From contig NC_015703.1 in assembly GCF_000218895.1 (NCBI RefSeq), forward strand, positions 4,849,001 to 4,913,000: a DNA stretch of 64,000 bases. Direction: 5' to 3'. Under the pieces are notes generated by a model, which was not told the origin of the DNA, ran no database searches, and worked only from the letters and a program-made list of their open reading frames with translations. Made by a program: the position numbers and the translations under genes. Shown one piece after another: positions 17,467-27,663 of this stretch (position 1 is its first letter; the number at the start of each line of letters is the position of its first letter). Source of the DNA: Runella slithyformis DSM 19594 (GTDB lineage Bacteria > Bacteroidota > Bacteroidia > Cytophagales > Spirosomataceae).

Positions 17467-17638
17467 AATTGCTCAAAGAGAGCTTTTTGCCCTGAAAAGG
17501 TAGGATAAATTGCCGCGTATATACTTCTACCGTTGCCTCCATTACCAAGCGAAAAATAAAGGATCTCATTATTTTTAACTATTCTCTGTTTTTTTGGTTT
17601 AGATGATGTGTTTATACCATCATGCTAATCAATCGATT

Positions 17639-17818
17639 ATGCCCAAAAGAACATCAATCAATGACGTAAAAGCAATAGATGACTTAAATGATTTGGAGCA
17701 GATTGTACGAGACAAACGCACCGATAAAAGAACCGATGCCAAAAAACAACGGCGCAACCGCCACTACGTTAAGGTTTTAATAAAACAGCAGATCAAAGGA
17801 GACGAATCCGGCAGGTAG
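17639..17818 (+). CDS. Small basic protein, unknown
   Basis: From the ATG at 17639 (MPKRTSINDVKAIDDLNDLE...) a 59-aa, strongly charged protein is encoded; the frame also opens at 17603 with an unlikely MMCLYHH start. The middle has a repeat-like DKRTDKRTDAKKQRRNR stretch rich in Lys and Arg, followed by YVKVLIKQQIKG. I recognise no family. The acidic-then-basic pattern could be a small nucleic-acid-associated protein. It stands alone, 178 bases before the GH43-like gene and 172 bases after the Crp/Fnr remnant. Being short and without homologue evidence, it may not be expressed. Confidence 0.45.
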   Translation: MPKRTSINDVKAIDDLNDLEQIVRDKRTDKRTDAKKQRRNRHYVKVLIKQQIKGDESGR

Positions 17819-17995
17819 CACCCAAAAGACAATTGATTGTTAGGAAATATAGTTTCGCAAAGAACTTGGCAATGACGTCAAACTTATTTCAGTTTAGACA
17901 ATGAAAAACCGATAACTTTTGCCTTTGACCTAATATAGTTGGGCGCAAGGCTCAACCATAAATTTTAATTTTTATCTCGGGTGAGCGGTCTTTCT

Positions 17996-18997
17996 ATGAA
18001 AATCGAAATTCAATTGAAACAAAAAACGCTGTTATTCTTCTTGCTTCTTTTTCTTTGTACGTTAAAGGAAGAAACGGTTTTTGCTCAAAAACCCGAAATG
18101 CATTACGGCGATTTGGACATCCCGACAAGACCTTATGCCAAAGACCCTTACGTGATTTATTTTCAGGGAACGTATTGGATGTATTACTCGGTGCCCGGCG
18201 CGCAATTTAAAGAATGGTACATCGGCATTGCCAACAGCACCGATTTGACCCATTGGGAGAAAAAAGGAAACCTTAAAGGTCAAAAAGGAACCGTGGAAGA
18301 AAAAGGTATTTGTGCGCCGGGAGCATTGGTAAAAGACGGGGTGCTGCACCTTTTTTACCAAACCTACGGAAACGGTAAATTGGATGCGATTTGCCACGCG
18401 TTTTCTACCAACGGCATTGATTTTGAACGAGATGCCACCAACCCGATTTTTAGGCCGAAAATAAGCGATTGGAGTTGTGGCAGGGCGATTGATGCAGAAG
18501 TGGTTGCTTACAAAAACAACTATTTTCTGTATTACGCGACCAGAGACCCCGATTATAAAATCCAGCAGCAAGGCGTAGCCGTAGCACCTATCACGGCCAA
18601 TTTTGACCGAAACAGTTGGAGCGAAGTACCCAATATGCCCATGCTGAAACCCGAATTGGCGTGGGAGAAAAAGTGCATCGAAGCGGCCTCCTGTATTCAA
18701 AAAGGGAAGTACTTGTATATGTTTTACGCAGGTGCCTACAACAATGAACCGCAACAAATAGGCGTTGCCCGAAGTGTGGACGGTATTCATTGGAAACGGA
18801 TGTCAGAAGAGCCTTTTCTGACAAATGGCGAAGCAGGAACATGGAATGAGAGTGAAAGCGGACACCCTAACGTTTTTAAAGCCCAAGACGGTCGCTATTA
18901 TCTGTTTTTTCAAGGCAATAATGACAAAGGGAAAACGTGGTATTTATCCAAAGTAGAAATCGGTTGGAATAAAAAAGGACCTTATTTAAAGAAATAA
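17996..18997 (+). CDS. Secreted GH43/GH117-like five-bladed propeller glycosidase
   Basis: From ATG 17996 a 333-aa protein starts MKIEIQLKQKTLLFFLLLFL, a signal peptide ending near VFAQ. The rest shows repeated propeller blades with DPYVIYFQGTYWMYYSVPG, CAPGALVKDGVLHLFYQTYG, IDAEVVAYKNNYFLYYATRD and SGHPNVFKAQDGRYYLFFQG. These are typical of GH43-clan enzymes and relatives; Asp in DPYVIYF, Asp in IDAEV and Glu in CIEAAS or ESGHP are candidate catalytic positions. The exact family and substrate cannot be fixed by eye. It opens the second catabolic block, 19 bases before the cytochrome/propeller gene at 19017. Confidence 0.75.
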   Translation: MKIEIQLKQKTLLFFLLLFLCTLKEETVFAQKPEMHYGDLDIPTRPYAKDPYVIYFQGTYWMYYSVPGAQFKEWYIGIANSTDLTHWEKKGNLKGQKGTVEEKGICAPGALVKDGVLHLFYQTYGNGKLDAICHAFSTNGIDFERDATNPIFRPKISDWSCGRAIDAEVVAYKNNYFLYYATRDPDYKIQQQGVAVAPITANFDRNSWSEVPNMPMLKPELAWEKKCIEAASCIQKGKYLYMFYAGAYNNEPQQIGVARSVDGIHWKRMSEEPFLTNGEAGTWNESESGHPNVFKAQDGRYYLFFQGNNDKGKTWYLSKVEIGWNKKGPYLKK

Positions 18998-19016
18998 AAC
19001 CAGTAGTATATAACCA

Positions 19017-21284
19017 ATGAAAATGTCCAAATTCACCATTAACAATCCTAAATTTAAGGTTGTATTTCTCTCCCTCTTAGGGCTTTCCGTCTTCATGGTA
19101 AGCTTTAAAAATATCTCTTTTGAACAACCCAAATTTTCGCTTGAAAACTATAAAGTGGAAGAAGGGTTTGAGTTAAAGTTAATCGCTTCTGAATCGATGT
19201 TGAAAGCCCCCGTCAGCATGGATTTTGACAATAAAGGCCGCATGTGGGTCGTGGAGATGATCGGCTACATGCCTAATCTCGAAGGCATTGGCGAAGAAAT
19301 ACCCAACGGCAGGATCCGTATTTTGGAAGACATCAATAAAGATGGCGTCATTGACCGTTCCAAGGTCTTTTTGGATAAACTCGTGTTGCCGCGTGCCCTG
19401 GCGCATGTGTATGGAGGGTTGCTCTACGTGGATGGTCCCAAACTCTGGTTTGTAGAAATAATAAATGACAAGCCCGGTAAAAAAACGCTGGTGGACCCGG
19501 TCTACGCCGAAGGCGGCAATGTGGAGCATTCGTCCAACGGATTGATGATGAACATCGACAACTGGATCTATAATGCGAATTATAACTTCCGATATCAGTT
19601 GAAAAACGGCAAATGGATAAAAGAACCCACTTCCAATCGTGGTCAGTGGGGCATCACGAGAGATAATTTCGGCCGATTGTATTACAACAACAACAGCACC
19701 CAATTGCAGGGCGATTTTGTATTGCCCAACAGAGTCATTCGGAACCGCTTTTTCAGACCCACTGCGGCCGAAAATCAGCGGCTGACCAACAATAAGGTAT
19801 TTCCTATTCACCCAACATCGGTCAACCGGGGGTATCAAAAAGGGGTATTGGATGACAAAGGAATGTTGGTGGATGTGACCGCTGCCTGCGGCCCTTTGGT
19901 GTATCGGGGAGGGGCTTTTCCTGAATCGTACAATCAAAATGTGTTTGTCTGCGTTCCGGAAGCCAATTTGATCAAACGAAATATTCTCACCTTTAAAAAT
20001 ACCCAAACTACGGCTGCCCAAGCCATTGAAAAGAAAGAGTTTATCGCTTCTACGGACGAAGGTTTCCGCCCGGTCAATTTGTTTAACGGACCCGACGGCG
20101 CTATGTATATCGTCGATATGCACCGGGGCATTATTCAGCACAAAGCCTATATTTCGCAATATTTGACGGAACAGTTGGCTTCTAAAAAACTCGATACATT
20201 ACAGAATGCGGGACGAATTTTGAAAGTGACCCACAAAGCAACCAAACTCAACCCCGTCCCTGATTTTTCAAAGGCTTCTGCCGCCCAATTGGTCGCGTTG
20301 CTCAGCAATTCCAATGGCTGGTTGAGAGACCGTGCGCAGCAGGTATTGATTCAGAAGAAAGACCTTTCCGTTAAGAATGAATTGATTGCTTTAACCAAAA
20401 ACGGCAACGAATTTTCAACGGCGATTCATGCATTGTATGTATTAGAAGGCTTGAATGCACTTTCCTTTGACCTCCTGAGCGATGTGGTAAAACAATCAAA
20501 ACAGCCTGAAACCATTGCCCATGCGTTAGGGCTGATGGAGCGTTTTGCCACGACGCAGCAGGTAGCAAAAATGAAGGAAATCAGCACGCAATTGCTGGCT
20601 CAAACTAATGAAACGATAGACCTCTATTTGGCGGTTTCCCTAAACCCCTGGCTCAAATTGTCGGAAGCGATATTCCTGCCTCTTCTTTCTGAAATAGAAA
20701 AAAAATACGCCGATCGCCGCATCTTTCAAGAGGCCATTGTCAGCAGTTTGGAAGGAAAGGAAGAAAAATATCTCGTTACTCAGAATCCAACGGCGGTGCT
20801 GAAAAGCAACTTGACATTGGCCGTCAACAATCATCAGAAAAAAGAAATGAACCCCATTTTTGTCAAGGAAACCAATGTGGTGGATAACCGAACTAAAGGT
20901 CTGCAATTGTTCAGAAGCATTTGTGCGACCTGTCACGGGGCTGATGGCAAAGGCATTCAGGAATTGGCCCCGCCACTCAAAGGCTCCGAATACATTGATG
21001 GCTCAATGAATCGTTTGGCGGCCATCATTCTGCACGGCGTCAGCGGACCGATTCATGTGAGCGGAAAGCTGTACAAGTTAAACAACGAAATGCCGGCGCT
21101 TATCAATAACAAAGCCATCAGTGACCAGGACATTGTAGATATTATACGATTTACGCAGAATGCCTTTGCGAAAGAAGGGAAAAATATTTCTGTGGAGGAT
21201 GTTAAAAAAATGAGGGAAAGAAAACCCGTAGGAAACGGCATTTTGACCGAAAAGCAGTTGCTGGAAGATGATTTTGACAAGTGA
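19017..21284 (+). CDS. Secreted beta-propeller / HEAT / cytochrome c protein, paralogue of 2778
   Basis: A 755-aa protein with an N-terminal signal or anchor (VVFLSLLGLSVFMVSF). Residues about 45-400 match the propeller of the 2778 protein (compare FELKLIASESMLKAPVSMDF and DGAMYIVDMHRGIIQ). Residues about 410-590 are helical repeats. A cytochrome c motif, CATCH, lies near residue 637, followed by GADGKGIQELAPPLKGS; a Met axial ligand is likely in NNEMPAL. Presumed periplasmic sugar-oxidising heme protein. It sits between the GH43-like gene (19 bases) and the GH95 fucosidase (16 bases after its stop), so it is almost certainly co-transcribed with glycosidases. Confidence 0.8.
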   Translation: MKMSKFTINNPKFKVVFLSLLGLSVFMVSFKNISFEQPKFSLENYKVEEGFELKLIASESMLKAPVSMDFDNKGRMWVVEMIGYMPNLEGIGEEIPNGRIRILEDINKDGVIDRSKVFLDKLVLPRALAHVYGGLLYVDGPKLWFVEIINDKPGKKTLVDPVYAEGGNVEHSSNGLMMNIDNWIYNANYNFRYQLKNGKWIKEPTSNRGQWGITRDNFGRLYYNNNSTQLQGDFVLPNRVIRNRFFRPTAAENQRLTNNKVFPIHPTSVNRGYQKGVLDDKGMLVDVTAACGPLVYRGGAFPESYNQNVFVCVPEANLIKRNILTFKNTQTTAAQAIEKKEFIASTDEGFRPVNLFNGPDGAMYIVDMHRGIIQHKAYISQYLTEQLASKKLDTLQNAGRILKVTHKATKLNPVPDFSKASAAQLVALLSNSNGWLRDRAQQVLIQKKDLSVKNELIALTKNGNEFSTAIHALYVLEGLNALSFDLLSDVVKQSKQPETIAHALGLMERFATTQQVAKMKEISTQLLAQTNETIDLYLAVSLNPWLKLSEAIFLPLLSEIEKKYADRRIFQEAIVSSLEGKEEKYLVTQNPTAVLKSNLTLAVNNHQKKEMNPIFVKETNVVDNRTKGLQLFRSICATCHGADGKGIQELAPPLKGSEYIDGSMNRLAAIILHGVSGPIHVSGKLYKLNNEMPALINNKAISDQDIVDIIRFTQNAFAKEGKNISVEDVKKMRERKPVGNGILTEKQLLEDDFDK

Positions 21285-21300
21285 TGCACCTACAACATAT

Positions 21301-23757
21301 ATGAAACTACCCCCCCTTTTATCCTTTTCAATTGCCTTGCTATCCGTAATTTACAGTAACGCGCAGTACCTTGACTTTTCTGCTGGACTGAATGCGAAAG
21401 CGTTTAATCCATCTACGGTAAGTTGGTACAATGCACCGGCCAAAAAATGGGAGGATGCGCTGCCTGTGGGCAATGGCAGACTGGGTGCCATGGTTTTTGG
21501 GCGAAGCGGCGAAGAACGGATTCAACTCAACGAAGAAACCTATTGGTCCGGAGGGCCTTATTCCACGGTTGTAAAAGGCGGTTATAAAGTCTTGCCCGAA
21601 ATTCAAAAATTGGTTTTTGAAGAGAAATATTTAGCGGCTCATAATCTATTCGGGAGGCATTTGATGGGGTATCCTGTTGAGCAACAGAAATACCAAAGTC
21701 TTGCCAACCTGCATTTGTTTTTCCAAAACCAAGATTCAACCACCGAGTACAAACGATGGCTGAACTTAGAAAGCGGAATCACTTCTGTTTCGTACAAATC
21801 AAACGGAATTACCTATCAGCGTGACGTGTTTGCCTCCGCTCCCGACCAAGTCATTGTCATTAGATTGACAGCAGATAAGTCGGGCAGTATTTCTTTCAAA
21901 GCCAATCTCAGAGGAGTAAGAAACCAAGCCCATTCCAATTATGCCACCGACTATTTCAGAATGGACCCTTATGGCTCCGATGGCTTGATTTTGACGGGCA
22001 AATCGGCTGATTATATGGGTGTGGCAGGAAAACTGAAATACGAAGCCCGTATAAAAGCCATTCCCGAAGGTGGAAGGATGAAAACCGATGGCGTTGATTT
22101 AATCATCGAAAATGCCAATACCGTTACTTTGTATTTTGCCGCAGCGACCAATTTTGTGAATTACAAAGATGTGAGAGCCAACCCACACCAAAGGGTAGAG
22201 GATTATTTTGCAAGGATAAAAAGTAAATCTTATACCTCTATTTTAGAGGCGGCTTTGGCCGATTATAAACACTTTTTTGACCGAGTTTCGCTTCAACTGC
22301 CCACCACCGAAAACTCATTTCTTCCTTTGCCCGAACGAATTCAGAAAATACAAAGCAGCCCCGACCCTTCGCTGTCGGCGTTGAGCTATAATTTCGGCAG
22401 GTATTTGATGATTGCGTCTTCCCGACCAGGTACCGAACCCGCTAATTTACAGGGTATTTGGAACGATAACATGAACCCGGATTGGGATTCGAAATACACG
22501 ACCAATATCAATACACAAATGAATTATTGGCCTGTGGAAAGCAGTAACCTTTCTGAATGTGCCGAGCCATTGGTTCGCTTCATCAAAGAACTAACCGACC
22601 AAGGGACACAAGTGGCCCGGGAGCATTATGGTGCAAAAGGCTGGGTTTTTCATCAGAATACAGACCTTTGGCGAGTGGCCGCCCCCATGGATGGCCCCAC
22701 GTGGGGAACATTTACCGTAGGTGGTGCCTGGCTCTGTACTCACCTTTGGGAGCATTATCAATACACAATGGATGCGGCGTTTCTCAAAGAGACGTATCCA
22801 TTGATGAAAGGCTCGGTGCAGTTTTTTATGGATTTCTTAAAGCCGCATCCCAATGGTAAGTGGTTGGTAACCAATCCTTCTACTTCGCCCGAAAACTTCC
22901 CTGACGGAGGGGGGAACAAGCCTTATTTTGATGAAGTAACGGCAGGATTTAGAGAAGGCACAACGATATGTGCAGGCTCTTCGATTGACATGCAGATTCT
23001 CTTCGATTTGTTTGGCTATTTCATAGAGGCTTCTGCCATTTTGGGCGACAATAGCGCTTTTGTTCAGCAGGTAAAAGTCGCACGGGAAAAATTAGTGCCT
23101 CCCCAAATCGGCAGGGATGGTTCGTTGCAGGAATGGTCGGATGACTGGAAATCCTTAGAAAAAAATCACCGGCATTTTTCGCACATGTACGGCCTGTACC
23201 CGGGCAAGGTGTTGTACGAAAAAAGAACGCCCGCTTTGACAGAAGCCTATAAAAAAGTATTGGAGGAAAGGGGCGATGCCTCCACGGGTTGGTCAAGAGC
23301 ATGGAAAATGGCGCTGTGGGCAAGATTGGGCGATGGCAACAGGGCCAATAAGATTTACAAAGGCTTTATCAAAGAACAAAGTTGCCTGTCACTGTTTGCT
23401 TTATGTGGAAGAGCTCCGCAGGTAGACGGTACATTTGGTGCTACGGCCGCCATCACCGAAATGTTGCTGCAATCACACGATGGCTTTATCAAATTACTCC
23501 CCGCTTTACCCGATGATTGGAGTTCGGGAGCATTCAAAGGTGTATGTGCCAGAGGGGCTTTTGAATTGGATTATGTTTGGGAAAATAAGCAACTCAAGCA
23601 AGTGAAAATTACCTCAAAAGCGGGTGGTATCTGCCGATTGGAAGCCTTACCCAATGTAAAGGTTACTCAAAATGGTAATACGGCCGCATTTAATAGATTA
23701 CCCAATGGAATCATTGAGATTAAAACCCTGAAAGGTGAAGTATATGTTGTTGAGTGA
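21301..23757 (+). CDS. GH95 alpha-L-fucosidase-like enzyme (first copy)
   Basis: The frame opens at 21268, overlapping the previous gene, but the ATG at 21301 gives a proper signal peptide (MKLPPLLSFSIALLSVIYSNAQ) and 818 aa. GH95 landmarks are present: WEDALPVGNGRLGAMVFGR near the N-terminus, LQGIWND and NINTQMNYWPVESSNLSEC (the Asn pair), a Glu in NPSTSPE, and the Asp in [22 protein letters not shown]95 enzymes are inverting alpha-L-fucosidases or alpha-L-galactosidases with an (alpha/alpha)6 barrel. The usual DGNFG is DGTFG here, unlike the second copy at 58175, which may mean a different substrate. It should act in the periplasm or at the surface. Confidence 0.9.
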   Translation: MKLPPLLSFSIALLSVIYSNAQYLDFSAGLNAKAFNPSTVSWYNAPAKKWEDALPVGNGRLGAMVFGRSGEERIQLNEETYWSGGPYSTVVKGGYKVLPEIQKLVFEEKYLAAHNLFGRHLMGYPVEQQKYQSLANLHLFFQNQDSTTEYKRWLNLESGITSVSYKSNGITYQRDVFASAPDQVIVIRLTADKSGSISFKANLRGVRNQAHSNYATDYFRMDPYGSDGLILTGKSADYMGVAGKLKYEARIKAIPEGGRMKTDGVDLIIENANTVTLYFAAATNFVNYKDVRANPHQRVEDYFARIKSKSYTSILEAALADYKHFFDRVSLQLPTTENSFLPLPERIQKIQSSPDPSLSALSYNFGRYLMIASSRPGTEPANLQGIWNDNMNPDWDSKYTTNINTQMNYWPVESSNLSECAEPLVRFIKELTDQGTQVAREHYGAKGWVFHQNTDLWRVAAPMDGPTWGTFTVGGAWLCTHLWEHYQYTMDAAFLKETYPLMKGSVQFFMDFLKPHPNGKWLVTNPSTSPENFPDGGGNKPYFDEVTAGFREGTTICAGSSIDMQILFDLFGYFIEASAILGDNSAFVQQVKVAREKLVPPQIGRDGSLQEWSDDWKSLEKNHRHFSHMYGLYPGKVLYEKRTPALTEAYKKVLEERGDASTGWSRAWKMALWARLGDGNRANKIYKGFIKEQSCLSLFALCGRAPQVDGTFGATAAITEMLLQSHDGFIKLLPALPDDWSSGAFKGVCARGAFELDYVWENKQLKQVKITSKAGGICRLEALPNVKVTQNGNTAAFNRLPNGIIEIKTLKGEVYVVE

Positions 23758-23809
23758 ATTCTGTAAAATGGTATTGTTTTCTTCTTTTTAACATTTTTAC
23801 CCTCATAAA

Positions 23810-26044
23810 ATGAGTAAGAACCTATTCCCTTGGCTATTCTTTGCAGTAGTTATTTTGTTGAATAACAGTACATTTGGACAAAAGTCAACCAACGTATTGA
23901 CCTTAGAAGACATCTACAAAAATAACCTGTACAGCGCCAAAGGGTTTGGAGCCATTCGATGGATGAAAGACAATGCGGGCTATTCGACGATTGAAAATAA
24001 CGCATCCACCAACGGCAACGAAATAGTGAGATATGAGGTGAACTCCGGTGCAAAGAAGACCCTCGTGAGTGCCACCCAACTCACTCCTGCGGGGGCATCA
24101 AAACCGTTGGGTATTGCCAATTACAGTTGGTCAGAAGACAACACCAAACTTTTGATTTTCACCAATACACGCAAAGTTTGGCGACAAAATTCGAAGGGAG
24201 ATTATTGGGTGTTAGACCTACAAACCAACAAACTGAGCCAACTCGGCAAAGGATTGGAAGAAGCTACGCTGATGTTTGCCAAGTTTTCGCCCGACGGCAC
24301 ACGTGCTGCCTACGTGAGTAAACTCAATATCTATGTAGAAGACCTTATTTCCGGTAAGATCACAAAAGTGACGACCGACGGCGGTGACAATATCATCAAT
24401 GGTACTTTTGATTGGGTTTACGAAGAAGAACTTGATTGCCGAGACGGCTTTAGGTGGAGTCCCGACGGAAAGAACATCGCCTACTGGCAATCGGACACCA
24501 AAAATGTGGGTACTTTTTACATGATTAACAATGTGGACTCCATTTATTCAAAACCCATTCCGTTGCCTTATCCCAAAGTAGGAACGGCCAATTCTGCCGT
24601 AAAAGTAGGGGTGATTTCGGCTTTGGGTGGTGAAACCAAGTGGTTTAAAGTACCCGGCGACCCAACAAATAACTACTTGGCGCGCATGGAATTTATTCCG
24701 GCATCCGACGAAGTGATGATTCAGCAATTGAACCGGTTGCAAAACACCAATACCGTTTGGATTGGAAATATCAAAACGATGGCTTTGACTGCCATTTTGG
24801 CCGATAAAGACGATGCCTATTTGGATTTGCACGACAATATTGTTTGGCTGGAAAACAATCAATCCTTTACGTGGACCAGCGAAAAAGATGGTTGGCTGCA
24901 CCTCTACAAAGTATCAAGAGATGGTAAACAATCAAGCGTAATCACGAAGGGAAATTTTGACGTAGTGAATATCAATTGCATTGACCCCAAGGGAGGCTAC
25001 GTGTATTACATCGCCTCGCCCGAAAACTTTACCCAACGCTACCTGTACCGCAGCAGAATAGACGGCAAAGGCGAAGCGGAACGGGTTTCGCCAAAAAACT
25101 TGGCCGGTCAGCATAGCTATCAGATTTCTGACGATGCCCAATATGCCATTCATACGTTTGAAAATGCAGCCACACCCCGAAGAATTTCCCTCATCAATCT
25201 CCATACACACACTGAAATTAAGCTGTTGCAGGACAATGCGGCCTTAAAAGCCAAAATGGCAGCGCTGGCTTTACGCCCCAAAGAGTTTTTTAAGGTGGAC
25301 ATTGGAGAGGTGGTTTTAGATGCTTGGGTGATTAAACCTAAAAATTTTGATGCGAAGAAAAAGTATCCCGTTATTTTTCATGTCTATGGCGAGCCTGCCG
25401 GCTCAACGGTACAAGACAATTGGGGAACGGGCGACAATTTTTGGCACCAATACCTCGCCAACCAAGGTTATGTAGTGATGAGTGTGGACAACCGAGGAAC
25501 CAAAGTGCCGAGAGGCCGTGATTTCAGAAAGTGCATTTACCGACAAATTGGCCTTTTGGCGGCTGATGACCAAGCGAAAGCAGCCAAAAAAATCATGACG
25601 ATGTATCCTTTTGTAGATGCCAAACGCATTGGTATTTGGGGATGGAGTGGCGGAGGGCAAATGTCGCTTCATTGTATGTTTCGCCATGCTGATATTTATA
25701 AAACAGGCATTGCGGTTTCTTTTGTAGCGCATCAAACCTTGTATGATAACATTTATCAGGAAAGATACATGGGCTTACCATCCGACAATGCTGAAGGATA
25801 CAGAGAAGGCTCACCTGTAACCCATTCCGGCAAACTAAAAGGAAATTTGATGATCATACACGGAACAGCCGACGACAACGTGCATTATCAAAACTTTGAA
25901 TTACTGGTCAATGAATTAATCAAAAACAACAAACTTTTCAGCATGTTGTCCTATCCCATGCGCGACCACGGCATCAATCAGCGCGAAAATACTACTTTGC
26001 ACATGCGACGCTCAATGGAAAAGTTTTGGAAAGATAATTTGTGA
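23810..26044 (+). CDS. Dipeptidyl peptidase IV-like serine peptidase (S9B)
   Basis: A 744-aa protein with a signal peptide (LFPWLFFAVVILLNNSTFGQ), an N-terminal DPP-IV propeller (residues about 60-470, including the GTFDWVYEEELDCRDGFRW segment with the paired Glu that binds the substrate amino group) and an alpha/beta-hydrolase domain. The catalytic Ser is in GWSGGGQ, Asp in HGTADDNVH and His in MRDHGINQ. It releases dipeptides from peptide N-termini in the periplasm. It follows the GH95 gene by 52 bases on the same strand; a link to polysaccharide use is not obvious, though glycoprotein substrates would explain both peptidase and fucosidase. Confidence 0.9.
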   Translation: MSKNLFPWLFFAVVILLNNSTFGQKSTNVLTLEDIYKNNLYSAKGFGAIRWMKDNAGYSTIENNASTNGNEIVRYEVNSGAKKTLVSATQLTPAGASKPLGIANYSWSEDNTKLLIFTNTRKVWRQNSKGDYWVLDLQTNKLSQLGKGLEEATLMFAKFSPDGTRAAYVSKLNIYVEDLISGKITKVTTDGGDNIINGTFDWVYEEELDCRDGFRWSPDGKNIAYWQSDTKNVGTFYMINNVDSIYSKPIPLPYPKVGTANSAVKVGVISALGGETKWFKVPGDPTNNYLARMEFIPASDEVMIQQLNRLQNTNTVWIGNIKTMALTAILADKDDAYLDLHDNIVWLENNQSFTWTSEKDGWLHLYKVSRDGKQSSVITKGNFDVVNINCIDPKGGYVYYIASPENFTQRYLYRSRIDGKGEAERVSPKNLAGQHSYQISDDAQYAIHTFENAATPRRISLINLHTHTEIKLLQDNAALKAKMAALALRPKEFFKVDIGEVVLDAWVIKPKNFDAKKKYPVIFHVYGEPAGSTVQDNWGTGDNFWHQYLANQGYVVMSVDNRGTKVPRGRDFRKCIYRQIGLLAADDQAKAAKKIMTMYPFVDAKRIGIWGWSGGGQMSLHCMFRHADIYKTGIAVSFVAHQTLYDNIYQERYMGLPSDNAEGYREGSPVTHSGKLKGNLMIIHGTADDNVHYQNFELLVNELIKNNKLFSMLSYPMRDHGINQRENTTLHMRRSMEKFWKDNL

Positions 26045-26283
26045 GAAATGAGTTTTTAATAAAGTATCACTTTGTCATGCCGACAAAGGAGGTATCTAAT
26101 TCCGTGGTATTTAGATGTCCTTACCGTGGTCTATGTCCTCACAGACTGGCTTTTTGTTAGCTGAAATGAAGGTCTTTGGAGACACAGACCACGGAGTAGA
26201 AATCCCTGTTCTGATGCTGCCTTTGAGGTGGTAACACCCCAAATAATAGGCTTGTTTTTAGATTGATTTACAAAAAAACAAAT

Positions 26284-27663
26284 ATGAAACTACAACTTTT
26301 CGTTTCCTTCTTCTTAATTACTTTGGTGGGTTTTGCACAAACCATCGACGAATCCGGCAAAAATGAGACCATCATTCAGACCATCAAAATAGATAGCGTG
26401 TGGGCAGGCCACCCTGTTGGTTTCTGTTTGTACACCCACCGCAACCGCCAGTATATTGCCTATTACAATGCGAACCGAAATATGGTAGTGGGGCAAAGAA
26501 ATCTGGATGAACCTGAATTTCAACTGCACATTCTTCCAGCCACTACCCGCCAAACAGCGCAAGGCACAAGCACGGTGTTAGAGTGGGACAGTCATAATTT
26601 TGTAACCCTCGGTATCGACAAAGAGGGTTTTATTCACCTTTCAGGCAATGTACATGTAAACCCACTCACCTATTTCAGAAGTACAAAGCCCAATGACATT
26701 TCGACACTCGAACAAATTTTTGAGATGGTGGGAACGGCAGAAAAACGCACCACCTATCCACATTTTATGCGCACAAAAGAAGGCGAACTTCTCTACCATT
26801 ACCGTGATGGTGGGAGTGGCAACGGAAACGAGATTTATAATGCATACGATACCGGCACCAAAAAATGGAGACGCTTGCTCGATACACCTTTGACCGACGG
26901 GCAGGGCTTGATGAATGCTTACCAAACCCAACCCACTTTGATGCGGGACGGTTGGTACCACATGTACTGGGTTTGGCGCGATACACCCGACTGCTCGACC
27001 AACCACGACCTTTCGTACATGAAAAGCCCAGACCTAAAAAACTGGTTCGATGCTTTTGGAAAACCAATACAACTGCCGGCAACACTCGGCCAAAAATCAC
27101 TCATTGTTGACCCAATTCCTGTGGAAGGAGGTATTATTAACCTAGCAGCCAAATTGGTTCTGGATGAAAAAAACAACCCTATTTTTGTGTATCATAAATT
27201 TGACAAAAATGGAAATACACAGTTGTATTCGGCTCATATTCAGGATAAAAGTTGGATATACAAACAAATTACCAATTGGGACTATCGCTGGTTTTTCTCA
27301 GGAAATGGCAGTATAAACAGCGAAATTTTGTTAAAAGGCTTTCGGAAAAGACAAGAGGGGAAGTACGAAGTTGATTATTGGCACATTAAATACGGAAACG
27401 GCACCATTTTGCTGAATAGTAAATTTGAAAACATTGGGAAAGTATTGAAAGCTCCGCCTCTTGAAGTTACTCAAAAACCGGAAGGTGTTTTTCCTGGGTT
27501 GCTGATTCAGACCTCAGAAGATATGGGTGATTCAGAAAATGAAAATAAGGGAAGCCGATATATTTTGAAATGGGAAACCATTAAGCGCAACCGTGACCGC
27601 GCCATAGAAAAACCCTGGCCTGGCCCCAGCCAATTGTATTTATACAAACTAAAGAGTAACTAA
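26284..27663 (+). CDS. Secreted BNR-repeat family protein
   Basis: The ATG at 26284 (MKLQLFVSFFLITLVGFAQ, a clear signal peptide) is preferred over the 26263 start. The 459-aa protein resembles the BNR repeat-containing family (seven-bladed propeller), with VWAGHPVGFCLYTHRNRQYIAYYNANRNM, DKEGFIHLSGNVHVNPLTYFRS, and HFMRTKEGELLYHYRDGGSGNG. Related folds include ulvan lyases and other polysaccharide lyases; His, Tyr and Arg residues in these blades would be the candidate active site. Catalytic activity and substrate are not established. It ends the second catabolic block, just before the mobile-element scar. Confidence 0.75.
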   Translation: MKLQLFVSFFLITLVGFAQTIDESGKNETIIQTIKIDSVWAGHPVGFCLYTHRNRQYIAYYNANRNMVVGQRNLDEPEFQLHILPATTRQTAQGTSTVLEWDSHNFVTLGIDKEGFIHLSGNVHVNPLTYFRSTKPNDISTLEQIFEMVGTAEKRTTYPHFMRTKEGELLYHYRDGGSGNGNEIYNAYDTGTKKWRRLLDTPLTDGQGLMNAYQTQPTLMRDGWYHMYWVWRDTPDCSTNHDLSYMKSPDLKNWFDAFGKPIQLPATLGQKSLIVDPIPVEGGIINLAAKLVLDEKNNPIFVYHKFDKNGNTQLYSAHIQDKSWIYKQITNWDYRWFFSGNGSINSEILLKGFRKRQEGKYEVDYWHIKYGNGTILLNSKFENIGKVLKAPPLEVTQKPEGVFPGLLIQTSEDMGDSENENKGSRYILKWETIKRNRDRAIEKPWPGPSQLYLYKLKSN

